Origin: Halobacillus_A sp043497005
Lineage (GTDB): Bacteria > Bacillota > Bacilli > Bacillales > Halobacillaceae
Length of the DNA stretch: 64,000 nucleotides
Assembly: GCF_043497005.1 (NCBI RefSeq)
Contig: NZ_JBIEKE010000002.1
Location: 1,302,001 to 1,366,000 of the forward strand
Reading direction: 5' to 3'
Part shown: positions 8,625 through 16,682 of the stretch, one piece after another
Layout: the number at the start of each line of letters is the position of its first letter
How positions within the stretch are numbered: position 1 is the first letter of the stretch
The notes under the pieces: generated by a model
Databases searched by the model: none
What the model saw: the letters and a program-made list of their open reading frames with translations, nothing else
What the model was told of the DNA's origin: nothing
Position numbers and translations under genes: made by a program

Positions 8625-8654
8625 TAGTATGATCACGGACTACGTTTTTTATCA
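8625..8654 (-). promoter_or_regulatory. Probable sigma-G promoter of the SASP gene
   Basis: On the minus strand, TGATA (8654-8650) and CATACTA (8631-8625) are separated by 18 bases. CATnnTA is the sigma-G -10 consensus and gnATR its -35. The spacing to the start codon (about 27 bases) and the SASP product fit forespore expression. Confidence 0.65.
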
Positions 8655-8716
8655 CAGAAATAAGTTGGTAATAAACGGTATTTTTTTTACCATCCCTGGC
8701 TAACGATTGATCGATC

Positions 8717-10105
8717 CTAAGCGTTTGGCTTAGTCATCGCTTTTGGATCAACATATTCTTCAAATTGATCTTCGGTTAAAAGCTCTAATTCTACAGCCGT
8801 TTCTTTTAATGTTTGATCTTTTTCAAAAGCTGTCTTCGCGATTTTAGCAGCATTTTCATAGCCAATATGCGGGTTTAGAGCTGTAACAAGCATAAGAGAA
8901 TCGCGCAAATATTTTTCAATTTGCTCATGATTAGGTTCAAGTCCGCTTACACATCGCTCATCAAACGACACAATACTGTCAGCCAGTAGCTGAGCGGATT
9001 GCAAGAAGTTATAAGCAATGACCGGTTTGTAAACATTTAGTTCAAAGTTTCCTTGGCTCGCTGCAAACCCAATGGCAGCATCGTTCCCCATAACCTGGGC
9101 CGCCACCATCGTAATAGCTTCACTTTGGGTCGGATTAACTTTACCAGGCATGATCGAGCTGCCAGGTTCATTTGCTGGAATTGTAACTTCTCCAATCCCA
9201 CAGCGAGGTCCACTAGCTAACCAGCGTACGTCATTCGCAATTTTCATAACGTCTGCAGCAAGTGCTTTAATAGCTCCATGAGTATGAACAAGTTCGTCAT
9301 GAGAAGTTAAAGCATGAAATTTATTCGGTGCAGAAATAAAGGAATTGGATGTTTCCTCGTTAATATGTTTTACTACTTGTTCTGAAAAATCTACATGGGC
9401 ATTTAAACCAGTGCCTACAGCTGTCCCGCCGATGGCTAATTCTTTCACATATTTTGTACTCTCAACAAGCATCGTTTCTGTTTTTTCGAGCATACGATGC
9501 CATCCGCTAATTTCTTGTCCTAATGTGAGCGGTGTTGCATCCTGCAAATGTGTACGGCCGATTTTCACGATCTCTTGAAACGCTTCCATTTTTTCTTTTA
9601 GTGTTTGTTTGAACTGTCCGATCGCCGGCAATAGTACTTCTTCTACTTTTCTTACGGAAGCCACATGCATCGCTGTCGGATACGTATCGTTTGAGCTTTG
9701 AGATTTATTAACATCATCGTTAGGATGGAGGCGCAGCTCACTTCCTTTTTCTTCAAGCCACGTGTTCCCCACGTTTGCGATTACTTCATTAACGTTCATA
9801 TTCGATTGTGTACCGCTTCCCGTCTGCCACACAACTAGTGGAAAATGTTCCTCTAATTCACCCTTTAAAATAAGGTCCGCTGCGTAACCTATAGCCTGGG
9901 CTTTCTCATCTTCCAACAATCCCAGCTCAGCGTTCGCTTTAGCGGCACTTTTCTTCAAAACCGCAAATCCTTCAATAACTTCAACCGGCATTTTCTCTTG
10001 GCCGATCGGAAAGTTTTGTTTACTTCTTTGAGTTTGCGCAGCCCAAAACTTATCGCTTGGTACTTTAATTTCACCTAATGTGTCTTTTTCAATACGATAA
10101 TCCAT
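8717..10105 (-). CDS. fumC: Class II fumarate hydratase
   Basis: 462 aa, the iron-independent homotetrameric fumarase of the TCA cycle (fumarate + H2O to L-malate). The superfamily signature GSSIMPGKVNPTQ is present around residues 318-330, along with the substrate-site segments GSGTQSNMNVNEVI (about 100), SNDTYPTAMHVA (about 140) and GRTHLQDATPLTLGQE (about 183-198). GGGAGGATCCAC precedes the ATG. Length is standard. It is monocistronic with no linked TCA genes, as is common in Bacillus. Confidence 0.95.
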   Translation of the reverse strand: MDYRIEKDTLGEIKVPSDKFWAAQTQRSKQNFPIGQEKMPVEVIEGFAVLKKSAAKANAELGLLEDEKAQAIGYAADLILKGELEEHFPLVVWQTGSGTQSNMNVNEVIANVGNTWLEEKGSELRLHPNDDVNKSQSSNDTYPTAMHVASVRKVEEVLLPAIGQFKQTLKEKMEAFQEIVKIGRTHLQDATPLTLGQEISGWHRMLEKTETMLVESTKYVKELAIGGTAVGTGLNAHVDFSEQVVKHINEETSNSFISAPNKFHALTSHDELVHTHGAIKALAADVMKIANDVRWLASGPRCGIGEVTIPANEPGSSIMPGKVNPTQSEAITMVAAQVMGNDAAIGFAASQGNFELNVYKPVIAYNFLQSAQLLADSIVSFDERCVSGLEPNHEQIEKYLRDSLMLVTALNPHIGYENAAKIAKTAFEKDQTLKETAVELELLTEDQFEEYVDPKAMTKPNA

Positions 10106-10216
10106 GTGGATCCTCCCTTTTCAATAAACTTAAATTCCATTTATAATTGTATCAATATTCTCACAAACAATCGATAAGATGGATACAATCATGTCGAAAT
10201 TTAAATAATCAGAGTA

Positions 10217-10245
10217 TTTACATTATTCAATCTTTGTAGTATTAT
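10217..10245 (+). promoter_or_regulatory. Sigma-A promoter upstream of a short transcript
   Basis: TTTACA (10217-10222), 17-base spacer, TATTAT (10240-10245). It would start RNA near 10252. The next gene on this strand begins at 10409, but a terminator lies between. Confidence 0.65.
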
Positions 10246-10251
10246 AAGAAT

Positions 10252-10387
10252 AACTTAAAGAAAGGAGGCAGAAACAGAAGAGTTTTACATATTCCTTTAA
10301 GGAGGGCTGGAGAACTTTAAACTGTTTTTGCTTGATCTTTTTCAATGGGTAAATGGTTAAAAAAGAGCCTTACACAGGCTCTTTTTT
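10252..10387 (+). ncRNA. Candidate short transcript or attenuated leader
   Basis: The predicted RNA is about 136 nt, running from the promoter above to the terminator at 10359-10387. It contains two Shine-Dalgarno-like sequences (AAAGGAGG near 10260 and AAGGAGG near 10300), yet no ATG or GTG frame of sensible length follows either one. The only open frame would need a CTG start about 9 bases after a GGAG and encodes 12 residues. It could be a small RNA, a tiny peptide mRNA, or an attenuator for the downstream phospholipase-family gene. Confidence 0.35.
10359..10387 (+). terminator. Terminator 22 bases before the phospholipase-family gene
   Basis: AAAAAAGAGCC / GGCTCTTTTTT with a 7-base loop. 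It is perfectly symmetric and so could act in both directions, for example also for RNA reading leftward. Confidence 0.85.
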
Positions 10388-10408
10388 ATGGATTCTAGGA
10401 GTGATAGC

Positions 10409-11320
10409 ATGCCGAATATTTGGACACATATTCTTTTTGCTGAAGATCTATGCATAAATATTGAAAGAGACGATCTCTTAGCTACTAGTGAACGCCATCT
10501 TTATTTGGGTGCACAAGGACCGGATCCTTTTTTCTACTTTAACTTCTGGCCTAAAGTAAATGATCATGGCGTCAATGATTTGGGACTTCGTTTACATAAA
10601 GAAGAATGCGGAAATTTTTTAATCGATTTAATTAATCAGGGTGCCTCTTTTAAGAATAATAAACAGGCCTATATTCTCGGTTTCGTCAGTCATCATATTC
10701 TCGATCGTATCACTCATCCATACGTCCATTACAAAGCGGGGTATGAAGGAAATAAGCACCAGGCGCTAGAAGTCGCGATTGATACACTTATGCTTGAGAA
10801 ACACCGTCACATACAAACGTGGCAGACGTCTGTATCACCAATCATTCGTTTAAAAAGAGTAGAGAGAAAGGAGATCGCCTCGTGGTTGAAACCAACTATT
10901 GAAAAGCACTATTCTACTGAAGCTCTTCCTAAACATTTTATTGAAAAATCCTTTAAAGATATGGCAGTGGCGCAACGTGTGTTATTTGACCCTTATGGCT
11001 GGAAAAACAAATGGCTGGGCTCTCTCGTTTCTTCTTTCTCCCACCAGCCGCTTACAGGCCGCGTCGACTATTTAAATTCAAACCGTAATACTTGGCGCCA
11101 TTCAGCTACTTATGAGCCATATAATGAATCGTTTGAGGATTTATATCATCAGGCTTTAATAGAAGCCTCCACCCTCTTTGAAACGATTTTAGATTACTGG
11201 TCACCGCAACAGCAAACAACTTTCCAACAAGTAAAAAATATCGTGCAGCACATTTCTTACGATACCGGTACATCCTTAGCTGAAAAGCGAGATAATTTAT
11301 ATAGTGATCCGATCGTATAA
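10409..11320 (+). CDS. Zinc-dependent phospholipase C family protein
   Basis: 303 aa from the ATG at 10409 (MPNIWTHILFAEDL), which has a TAGGAG ribosome site. The in-frame ATG at 10388 lies in the terminator tail without one. The family fold is suggested by early WTHILFAEDL, LGAQGPDPFFYFNFWP (about residues 32-47) and a His-rich segment SHHILDRITHPYVHYKAG (about 95-112) that would supply metal ligands. No signal peptide is seen, so unlike secreted phospholipases it is probably cytoplasmic. Substrate unknown. The GGTACC repeat follows directly. Confidence 0.7.
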   Translation: MPNIWTHILFAEDLCINIERDDLLATSERHLYLGAQGPDPFFYFNFWPKVNDHGVNDLGLRLHKEECGNFLIDLINQGASFKNNKQAYILGFVSHHILDRITHPYVHYKAGYEGNKHQALEVAIDTLMLEKHRHIQTWQTSVSPIIRLKRVERKEIASWLKPTIEKHYSTEALPKHFIEKSFKDMAVAQRVLFDPYGWKNKWLGSLVSSFSHQPLTGRVDYLNSNRNTWRHSATYEPYNESFEDLYHQALIEASTLFETILDYWSPQQQTTFQQVKNIVQHISYDTGTSLAEKRDNLYSDPIV

Positions 11321-11334
11321 CGAGGATGGGACAG

Positions 11335-11399
11335 GGTACCAGGTACCGAAATTCACTCTTGGCACTTCGCTCTTTTACAGCTTTTCCGTACCTGGTACC
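11335..11399. repeat. GGTACC palindromic intergenic repeat, copy 1
   Basis: The left arm GGTACCAGGTACCGAAA and right arm TTTTCCGTACCTGGTACC form a near-perfect inverted repeat of about 17 bp around a 31-base centre. The arms are themselves internally repetitive (GGTACC twice). A second, diverged copy lies at 32377-32478. It resembles REP-like elements; no REP-associated transposase is in the window. Confidence 0.75.
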
Positions 11400-11480
11400 T
11401 TTATGCTCTCTCGCTGCAATAGAGTTGCTCGATCGTTCGTTTTTTGACATCCCTGCTTTAGCTATGGCACGGCCTCGTTT

Positions 11481-12776
11481 CTATGTTTTAATCACTGTCT
11501 TAAGTTCAGGGTCCGTTTGAGCTTTAGCTTCTTCTCTGCCCTTCTCAACATCAACAAACTTTAACAGCACTATGCCAGCAATAAAAAAAACAATTAATGA
11601 TAATATCCCTAAACGGCTCGAACCCGTCAATTGACCGACTAGAGCAAAAGCAAAAGGACCAAAAATGGCGGAAAACTTAGCCGAAATTCCGTAAAATCCA
11701 AAAAACTCTGCGTGGCGATCACCAGGCACCATTTTACCGAAAATGGAGCGGCTTAATGATTGAGCACCTCCTTGAACGAGACCAACGCATATTGCAAGTA
11801 CATAAAAATGTAACGCCGATGTCATAAAATACCCAAGTGCCACTATGGCTAGATAAACATATAAAGAGAGGGTTAAGGCTCTTTTAGCAGTAATTTTCCC
11901 CGCAAGGTAACCAAAGAAAAACGTACAAGGAATACCAACAAATTGAGTAATAAGCAGAGCGATGATTAATGAATTGCTATCGATTCCTATGTCTCTTCCA
12001 TAAATCGTTGCCATCTTAATAATGGTTGATATTCCATCGTTGTAAAGCCAAAAAGCAACTAAGAATAATAATAGCTGCTTAAATTTTTTTATTTCTTTAA
12101 AGGTAGTCCTTACCCGGTTAAAACCGACTCTTACATAAGAGTGAGAGCGCTCTTTCTGCTTCTTGTTTTCTTCTTTTATATTTTTAAATAAGGGGATAGA
12201 AAAAATAAGCCACCAAATACCAACAGAAATGAATGCCAGCTTTGTTCCTGCTAGTGAGCTGGGGAGACCAAACCATTGGTAGTTTAAAATCATTAATAAA
12301 TTTATTGCCAATAAGACGCCTCCTCCTATATAGCCAAAAGCAAAGCCCCAGGAAGACACCTTATCCATGTTTTCCTCATCAGCTACTTCCGGTAAAAAAG
12401 CATCGTAAAATGCGTTTCCTCCCGAGAAACCAATGGTGCCGACTATAAGGAGCAGAGAAGCTAACAGATAGTCGCCTTCTCCTACAAATGCAAGAAGAAC
12501 GCTAGCAGTCATGCCCATAAAGGCAAAAAACATGAGGAATTTTTTCTTTGCAGCAGAAAAGTCACTGATGGCCCCTAAAACAGGTGCTAATAGAGCTACG
12601 ATTAGAACGGCTATAGATTGGGAATATCCCCAATAGCTCGCCGCTAACGATTGATCTAAACCTTTAGCCGCTACGTCGTAATAAAAGACAGGCAGAACGG
12701 CCGCCATAATGGTAGTGGCAAAGGCAGAGTTACCGACATCATAAAGTATCCAGCTCATCTCTCGCTTCTTTTTCAT
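11481..12776 (-). CDS. MFS transporter, UMF1/YxiO-like
   Basis: 431 aa with 12 predicted TM segments. The N-terminal signature MSWILYDVGNSAFATTIMAA and the loop VPGDRHAEFFGFYGISAKF between TM 9-10 are characteristic of the UMF1/ATG22-like MFS branch (B. subtilis YxiO). The start at 12776 (MKKKREMSW) follows a GGGGG/AGGAAA-type site. The frame continues upstream to a TTG at 12815, giving a basic extension that is unlikely. Substrate unknown. It converges on the phospholipase-family gene through the GGTACC repeat. Confidence 0.82.
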   Translation of the reverse strand: MKKKREMSWILYDVGNSAFATTIMAAVLPVFYYDVAAKGLDQSLAASYWGYSQSIAVLIVALLAPVLGAISDFSAAKKKFLMFFAFMGMTASVLLAFVGEGDYLLASLLLIVGTIGFSGGNAFYDAFLPEVADEENMDKVSSWGFAFGYIGGGVLLAINLLMILNYQWFGLPSSLAGTKLAFISVGIWWLIFSIPLFKNIKEENKKQKERSHSYVRVGFNRVRTTFKEIKKFKQLLLFLVAFWLYNDGISTIIKMATIYGRDIGIDSNSLIIALLITQFVGIPCTFFFGYLAGKITAKRALTLSLYVYLAIVALGYFMTSALHFYVLAICVGLVQGGAQSLSRSIFGKMVPGDRHAEFFGFYGISAKFSAIFGPFAFALVGQLTGSSRLGILSLIVFFIAGIVLLKFVDVEKGREEAKAQTDPELKTVIKT

Positions 12777-12872
12777 AAGCTTCCCCCATTTCCTTTTCTT
12801 CTTATAGCTTAGCAAAAGAAAAAGAGATATAGAGCGAATTTTTAAAATATTTACATGATAAGGAGTTTTTTT

Positions 12873-13493
12873 ATGAAAATTGCGATCTTTGGAGCTACCG
12901 GTCGCGTAGGGTCAACAGTAACTAACCTTGCTTTACAAGAAGGTTTTGACGTGAAAGCTTTAGTAAGGGATAAAGAAAAAGCAGAATCCATCATCCCAGG
13001 AGCACACATCGTCCATGGGCAGGTAGAAGACCACAAGGCAGTAGAACAAACGATCGAAGGATGCGATCTAGTATTCAGCGCCCTGAATACAGATAAAACA
13101 GACACTCTTTCTACGGCAACACCAGTGATCATCCAAATGATGGTAAAGCACAACATCTCGCGGATTATTACGATTGGAACTGCCGGTATTTTAAATAGTC
13201 GCACGGAGAAAGGAAAATATCGTTACCAGTCCAATGAATCAAAGCGTCGATCTACTTTCGCAGCTGAAGAACATGAAAAAGCTTATCAAGCCTTGAACAA
13301 GAGCGCATTAGACTGGGTCATCTTATGTCCAACATATCTGCCTGACGGTGACACTGAAGGTAAAATTCGCTATGAGGAAAATCACCTGCCTGAGAATGGC
13401 AAAAAAATAACGGTAACGGATACCGCTCGATTTGCTTTAGAAGAAATAAAAAAAGAGGAATTTCACCATACGAGAGTAGGATTAAGTTACTAA
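12873..13493 (+). CDS. NAD(P)-binding NmrA/SDR-like protein
   Basis: 206 aa from the ATG at 12873, which has AAGGAG seven bases upstream. The Rossmann nucleotide site GATGRVGSTVTNLA is at residues 7-20, and LVFSALNTD and RIITIGTAGILN follow as beta strands 4 and 5. DWVILCPTYLPDG marks the C-terminal part of the NAD(P)H-binding (PF13460) group. There is no YxxxK catalytic pair at the usual SDR place, so a redox sensor or atypical reductase is as likely as a classical dehydrogenase. Confidence 0.75.
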   Translation: MKIAIFGATGRVGSTVTNLALQEGFDVKALVRDKEKAESIIPGAHIVHGQVEDHKAVEQTIEGCDLVFSALNTDKTDTLSTATPVIIQMMVKHNISRIITIGTAGILNSRTEKGKYRYQSNESKRRSTFAAEEHEKAYQALNKSALDWVILCPTYLPDGDTEGKIRYEENHLPENGKKITVTDTARFALEEIKKEEFHHTRVGLSY

Positions 13494-13540
13494 AAAATCA
13501 TGTTTAGTACAATGTATGAAAGAATTACTTTTACGCGGGG

Positions 13541-13737
13541 AAAGATGAGGTGAAAGCGTACGCGGACTCCTGGGGAAAAGCGCGAGTCAAAGATCCAGCA
13601 GAAGCGCTATTTGCTTTAAGAAGAAGCTGTGGACATTTCCGCGGTTTTGAAAGAACGTCAGAAAAATTCTTTTATGAACATAAATCATCCGAACTGATTT
13701 CAATGAATCGTTCGGATGATTTTATGCTTTATTCCAT
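13541..13737. repeat. Intergenic repeat with hairpin module, copy A
   Basis: The 260-base gap after the NmrA-like gene holds a GC-richer block (13553-13640, containing TACGCGGACTCCTGGGG). It resembles interspersed repeats common in Bacillaceae. It ends in a hairpin ATCATCCGAAC (13684-13694) / GTTCGGATGAT (13710-13720) followed by TTTATGCTTTATTCC. The hairpin and tail recur at 30999-31050 and, diverged, at 60020-60070. A 63-codon ORF through it is not considered real. Confidence 0.7.
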
Positions 13738-13754
13738 TTAGCTCCATCCTCTTA

Positions 13755-14603
13755 TTATTCAGGATGAAAGCCGAAAAATTCTTCCAATGTGCCGCCGCTT
13801 TCATGTATATCTGTTGATAATTCTTTTCCTACGTAACGTAAGTGCCATGGTTCATACTCATAACCGGTTATATCATTTGTACCTTCTAGGTACCTAATAA
13901 CAAAACCATATTCGTGCGCATGATCCGCCAGCCATTTCCCTTCTTTTGTATCGATAAAGGATTGTTGAAGCTTAAATTCCATTTCAGCCGTTGTTACATC
14001 CATGGCCAACCCAGTTTGGTGTTCACTAGTACCAGGGCGGGCAGAGAACTTATCGGCTTCCTCTCGGCCTTTTTCAACTACATTACTCTCATAGATCTGT
14101 TCTTGCGTTTCATAAGATCGGTAACCGGAAGTCGCATATAATCTCATTCCCTCATCATTTGCGGCAGCAAATAATTCTTCCAGGGCTGCTGCTGCTTCAG
14201 GCTGCATATATTTCTTCGGCAGATCTTCTTCAAAAGGGAATCGAACATCCGGTTTTACTAATTCTTCAGGCTCGTATCCTTCAGGAAGCTTACGGCTTTT
14301 ATTTACTACCACTTCGATAAGATCCGGCTCTTCAATAATCGTTAAGCCATCTTCATCCACTTCTTCATCAAGTTCATTGGCATAAGCATTCGGATGGGCA
14401 TCTTCATGCTGTTTCTCTGACTCTTCTTCCCTGTTTTCATTTTCCTCTTCGTTTGTCTTATTCTCATCTTCCTCAATTTGCTGCTCTTCAGAAGGATGTT
14501 CTTCTTCTGAAGGACCAGTCAGTTGGTTCGTCCATTCATCTAATGAACAGGCCGTTAAAGAAAGACTTATTGACAGTAAGAGTATAGTTGGTCGAACTCT
14601 CAT
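13755..14603 (-). CDS. D-Ala-D-Ala carboxypeptidase (VanY/LdcB, M15B) lipoprotein
   Basis: 282 aa from ATG 14603 (a GTG directly before it is an alternative; AGGAAGG lies upstream). A lipoprotein signal ends in LSLTAC, so the enzyme would be anchored outside the membrane. A very acidic linker of about 60 residues (EEEHPSEEQQIEEDENKTNE) follows. The peptidase domain shows SGYRSYETQEQIY, the zinc motif SARPGTSEHQTGLAMDVT and EYEPWHLRYVG. It should trim peptidoglycan peptides. Confidence 0.88.
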   Translation of the reverse strand: MRVRPTILLLSISLSLTACSLDEWTNQLTGPSEEEHPSEEQQIEEDENKTNEEENENREEESEKQHEDAHPNAYANELDEEVDEDGLTIIEEPDLIEVVVNKSRKLPEGYEPEELVKPDVRFPFEEDLPKKYMQPEAAAALEELFAAANDEGMRLYATSGYRSYETQEQIYESNVVEKGREEADKFSARPGTSEHQTGLAMDVTTAEMEFKLQQSFIDTKEGKWLADHAHEYGFVIRYLEGTNDITGYEYEPWHLRYVGKELSTDIHESGGTLEEFFGFHPE

Positions 14604-14681
14604 CACTTAAAACCTTCCTACGTAAAATATTCTCTCCAACTATAACATTGTTATGAAGCATCTGCATAAACATTTTCAAAA

Positions 14682-14712
14682 AAAGTGCCACTCCTGAGAG
14701 AGGCACCTGAAT
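14682..14712. terminator. Hairpin between the carboxypeptidase and IDEAL genes
   Basis: A GTGCC / GGCAC stem with AAAAAAA on its left side gives a T tract for minus-strand transcripts leaving the IDEAL gene. The stem is short (5-6 bp). Confidence 0.55.
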
Positions 14713-14715
14713 TTA

Positions 14716-14958
14716 TTATTCCCATGTATATGGCTGATATTTTAAGCTTAAGCGCTCAAATTCTTCACGATCATTATTTGCAATGGCCATATTGATTTCT
14801 TCATCTAAACGTTCTTTATTAAACTGAAAGCTTAATTCATCTAGCATAAGCCTTGAGGCTAATTTAATCCCAAAGGACAATTCTCTTTTTGCAGTAATTT
14901 CACGATTTCTAAACCCAGGGTCACGACGCAGCACGTAGATTAATTTTTGCTTTCTCAT
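14716..14958 (-). CDS. IDEAL domain protein
   Basis: 80 aa. The C-terminal half, FNKERLDEEINMAIANNDRE then EFERLSLKY, matches the IDEAL domain (PF08858), a short helical pair found in small Bacillus proteins and at the ends of some regulators such as ComK-type adaptors. The N-terminal 40 residues are basic (KLIYVLRRDPGFRNREITAK). GGGGG followed by TAATC precedes the ATG. Function unknown; a protein-interaction role is suggested by the domain alone. Confidence 0.7.
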   Translation of the reverse strand: MRKQKLIYVLRRDPGFRNREITAKRELSFGIKLASRLMLDELSFQFNKERLDEEINMAIANNDREEFERLSLKYQPYTWE

Positions 14959-15213
14959 GAGATTACCCCCTAATTGCTTTTTTTCATTATGAAGGATTTC
15001 CAGACTTTTAGCAACAATATTCTGAATATTTAGTTATACAATTCCCGAATTTCTTCATTTTAAACCTCTATAGAGGCATTTGCTCGTCTTAATTTTTTTT
15101 AAAAAATAAAAGTTCTTTTCAAAGAATAGAGCTCAAATTGTGGAGCACCCCCTGTTTACCACAAGCTTTATTACTTGCCGCCAGTAGCGAAGGCCTTTTG
15201 AAATTTTTTTAAG

Positions 15214-15387
15214 TCAGAAAAGACTCTCCTTCACCAAGCTCACCCTCGCTTGATGGAGGACAACCTTTTTCCAATTCTGGCATGCAGCCGTTATCAGCGT
15301 CCATACCTTCATTTTCTCTTTTCCACGCAAACGACTATAACACAGCCCATGCAGTTCTTTTAATGCAAAGCTAAGCTCCACCTTCTC
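15214..15387 (-). pseudogene. C-terminal remnant of an IS1182-type transposase
   Basis: The minus-strand frame ending with TGA at 15214 reads EKVELSFALKELHGLCYSRL, then RGKEKMKVWTLITAACQNWKK. This resembles the last ~55 residues of IS1182-family DDE transposases, whose C-termini carry KELHGLRYxRxRGxxKVxEQ and LLTAAxQNxKK. A stop lies immediately upstream in frame (about 15388) and no catalytic part exists nearby, so it is a decayed fragment. It occupies an otherwise gene-free gap of about 530 bp (14959-15490). Confidence 0.75.
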
Positions 15388-15431
15388 TTAATAACAAATA
15401 AGCGAAGTAAAAAATGAAAGAAGTCAGAAAA

Positions 15432-15466
15432 AAATCAGGCTGTCGAGAGTTTGACAGCCTGATTTC
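15432..15466 (-). terminator. wrbA terminator
   Basis: A 13-bp perfect stem AAATCAGGCTGTC / GACAGCCTGATTT; on the minus strand it is followed by a run of T. Confidence 0.9.
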
Positions 15467-15490
15467 TCTTCGAAGAAGAGCTTTCAGCGT

Positions 15491-16099
15491 TTAACCATTC
15501 ACAATTTTTCCTGCTACTTCCAATGTTCGATTTACCTGGTGACGAACCGCTTGTTCAATATCATCCTTCATATTACCTTCTCCGTCTACACTAACACTTG
15601 TTCCATACGGATTTCCTCCAGCAGAGAAGATGGAATTGTCGGAGTAGCCAGGGGCTGCCACAATGGCCCCCCAGTGGAACATGCTTGTGTATAAGCTTAA
15701 TAGGGTGGCTTCTTGTCCACCGTGAGGATTCTGAGCGGATGTCATAGCACTCACTACTTTATTGACGAGTTTACCTTGCGCCCATAATCCGCCAGCCTGA
15801 TCAATGTATTGCTTCGCCTGGGCAGGAAGTGTACCAAACCTTGTAGGAAAGCTGAAAACCAGTGCGTCGGCCCAATCTAGATCCTCCACTTGCGCTTCAG
15901 GTACTTTATCTTTCGTTGCTAAGTAATGTTCTTTCCAGGCAGGATTTTGTTCAATAGCTTCCATCGGTGCAAGTTCAGGAACACGAACAAGCTTCACTTC
16001 AGCTCCAGCCTGCTGAGCCGCATCTTCAGCCCATTGGGCCATTTGATAGTTCGTCCCTGTTGAACTGTAATAAATAATCGCCAACTTCACATTTGCCAT
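15491..16099 (-). CDS. wrbA: NAD(P)H:quinone oxidoreductase WrbA
   Basis: 202 aa, flavodoxin-like FMN enzyme reducing quinones by two electrons and so limiting semiquinone stress. The FMN phosphate loop YYSSTGTNYQMA is at residues 8-19. FSFPTRFGTLPAQAKQYIDQ and MTSAQNPHGGQEATLLSLY are WrbA hallmarks. The ATG at 16099 has AGGAGAGG six bases upstream; a longer frame to 16144 lacks a site. It has its own terminator and no linked genes. Confidence 0.9.
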   Translation of the reverse strand: MANVKLAIIYYSSTGTNYQMAQWAEDAAQQAGAEVKLVRVPELAPMEAIEQNPAWKEHYLATKDKVPEAQVEDLDWADALVFSFPTRFGTLPAQAKQYIDQAGGLWAQGKLVNKVVSAMTSAQNPHGGQEATLLSLYTSMFHWGAIVAAPGYSDNSIFSAGGNPYGTSVSVDGEGNMKDDIEQAVRHQVNRTLEVAGKIVNG

Positions 16100-16225
16100 A
16101 AATAACCTCTCCTTTTTAAGTGTAGTTCCTATTGTCTCCACCATAAGATGTCATATTCACATATAACTTTTACCCTGCTCCTCCATCACTCAAACTAAAG
16201 AATCTTAGTTTCGAGATATTTTGGC

Positions 16226-16252
16226 AAAAAAAGAACCTTCTTTAGAAGGCTC
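16226..16252 (-). terminator. Terminator of the 71-aa gene
   Basis: AGCCTTC / GAAGGTT stem with TAAA loop and T7 on the minus strand, beginning at the stop codon. Confidence 0.8.
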
Positions 16253-16467
16253 TACATTACAAGGTTTAAGTATGTTGGGTATGTCCAATAAGAATCGTGC
16301 CAGCCCTGTTCAATGGCGAGTTCTTCAAATGACAGCGCACTACTCCCATAATAATAAATGAGTGCTTCCTCTATATCTTGATGATCGGGGTCGTACGTAA
16401 GGTTTAACGTCTTTGAAAATTTCATTCCTTTGACATAACCTTCTATAACAATTTTTTCTTGAATCAT
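16252..16467 (-). CDS. Hypothetical protein, 71 aa
   Basis: Unrecognised small acidic protein starting MIQEKIVIEGYVKGMKFSKT and ending in an aromatic stretch WHDSYWTYPTYLNLVM. No signal peptide or TM segment. GGGAGTATTT lies before the ATG. The neat terminator directly after the stop supports a real gene. Confidence 0.6.
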   Translation of the reverse strand: MIQEKIVIEGYVKGMKFSKTLNLTYDPDHQDIEEALIYYYGSSALSFEELAIEQGWHDSYWTYPTYLNLVM

Positions 16468-16578
16468 AAATACTCCCCTCTCTGGTCAATATATAATTAA
16501 ATATAAAATCTTATAAATATCTACCCTAACTCCCCGATCTTTAATCCTAATGAGTTGAGTTCACGCAAAGAACCTTAC

Positions 16579-16614
16579 CTTATCCAAGGGATGTGCATTG
16601 GGATAGCTTTTTTT
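16579..16614 (+). promoter_or_regulatory. Terminator-like hairpin in the leader of the CDF gene
   Basis: TATCCAA / TTGGGATA (one bulged G) encloses GGGATGTGCA and is followed by seven T, about 70 bases before the start codon. Placement suggests premature termination in the leader of a metal exporter. I looked for the yybP-ykoY (Mn2+) and czcD (Ni/Co) riboswitch cores and do not see them. Confidence 0.4.
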
Positions 16615-16682
16615 CTCTAGACCCACACGGGTTGATTTTGGTAAGCTTAACCATGCTTTAAGTTACGGAGTGGAGGCGCAAA

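Noticed and set aside
11106..11520. Frames on both strands around the GGTACC repeat
   Set aside because: They overlap the phospholipase-family and MFS genes and run through the palindrome; no ribosome site or family similarity.
13550..13741. 63-codon frame after the NmrA-like gene
   Set aside because: It is the translation of the intergenic repeat, including the hairpin module found at two other places in different frames.
16490..16680. yybP-ykoY or czcD riboswitch before the CDF gene
   Set aside because: The gene product made these obvious candidates, but their conserved loops are not visible.
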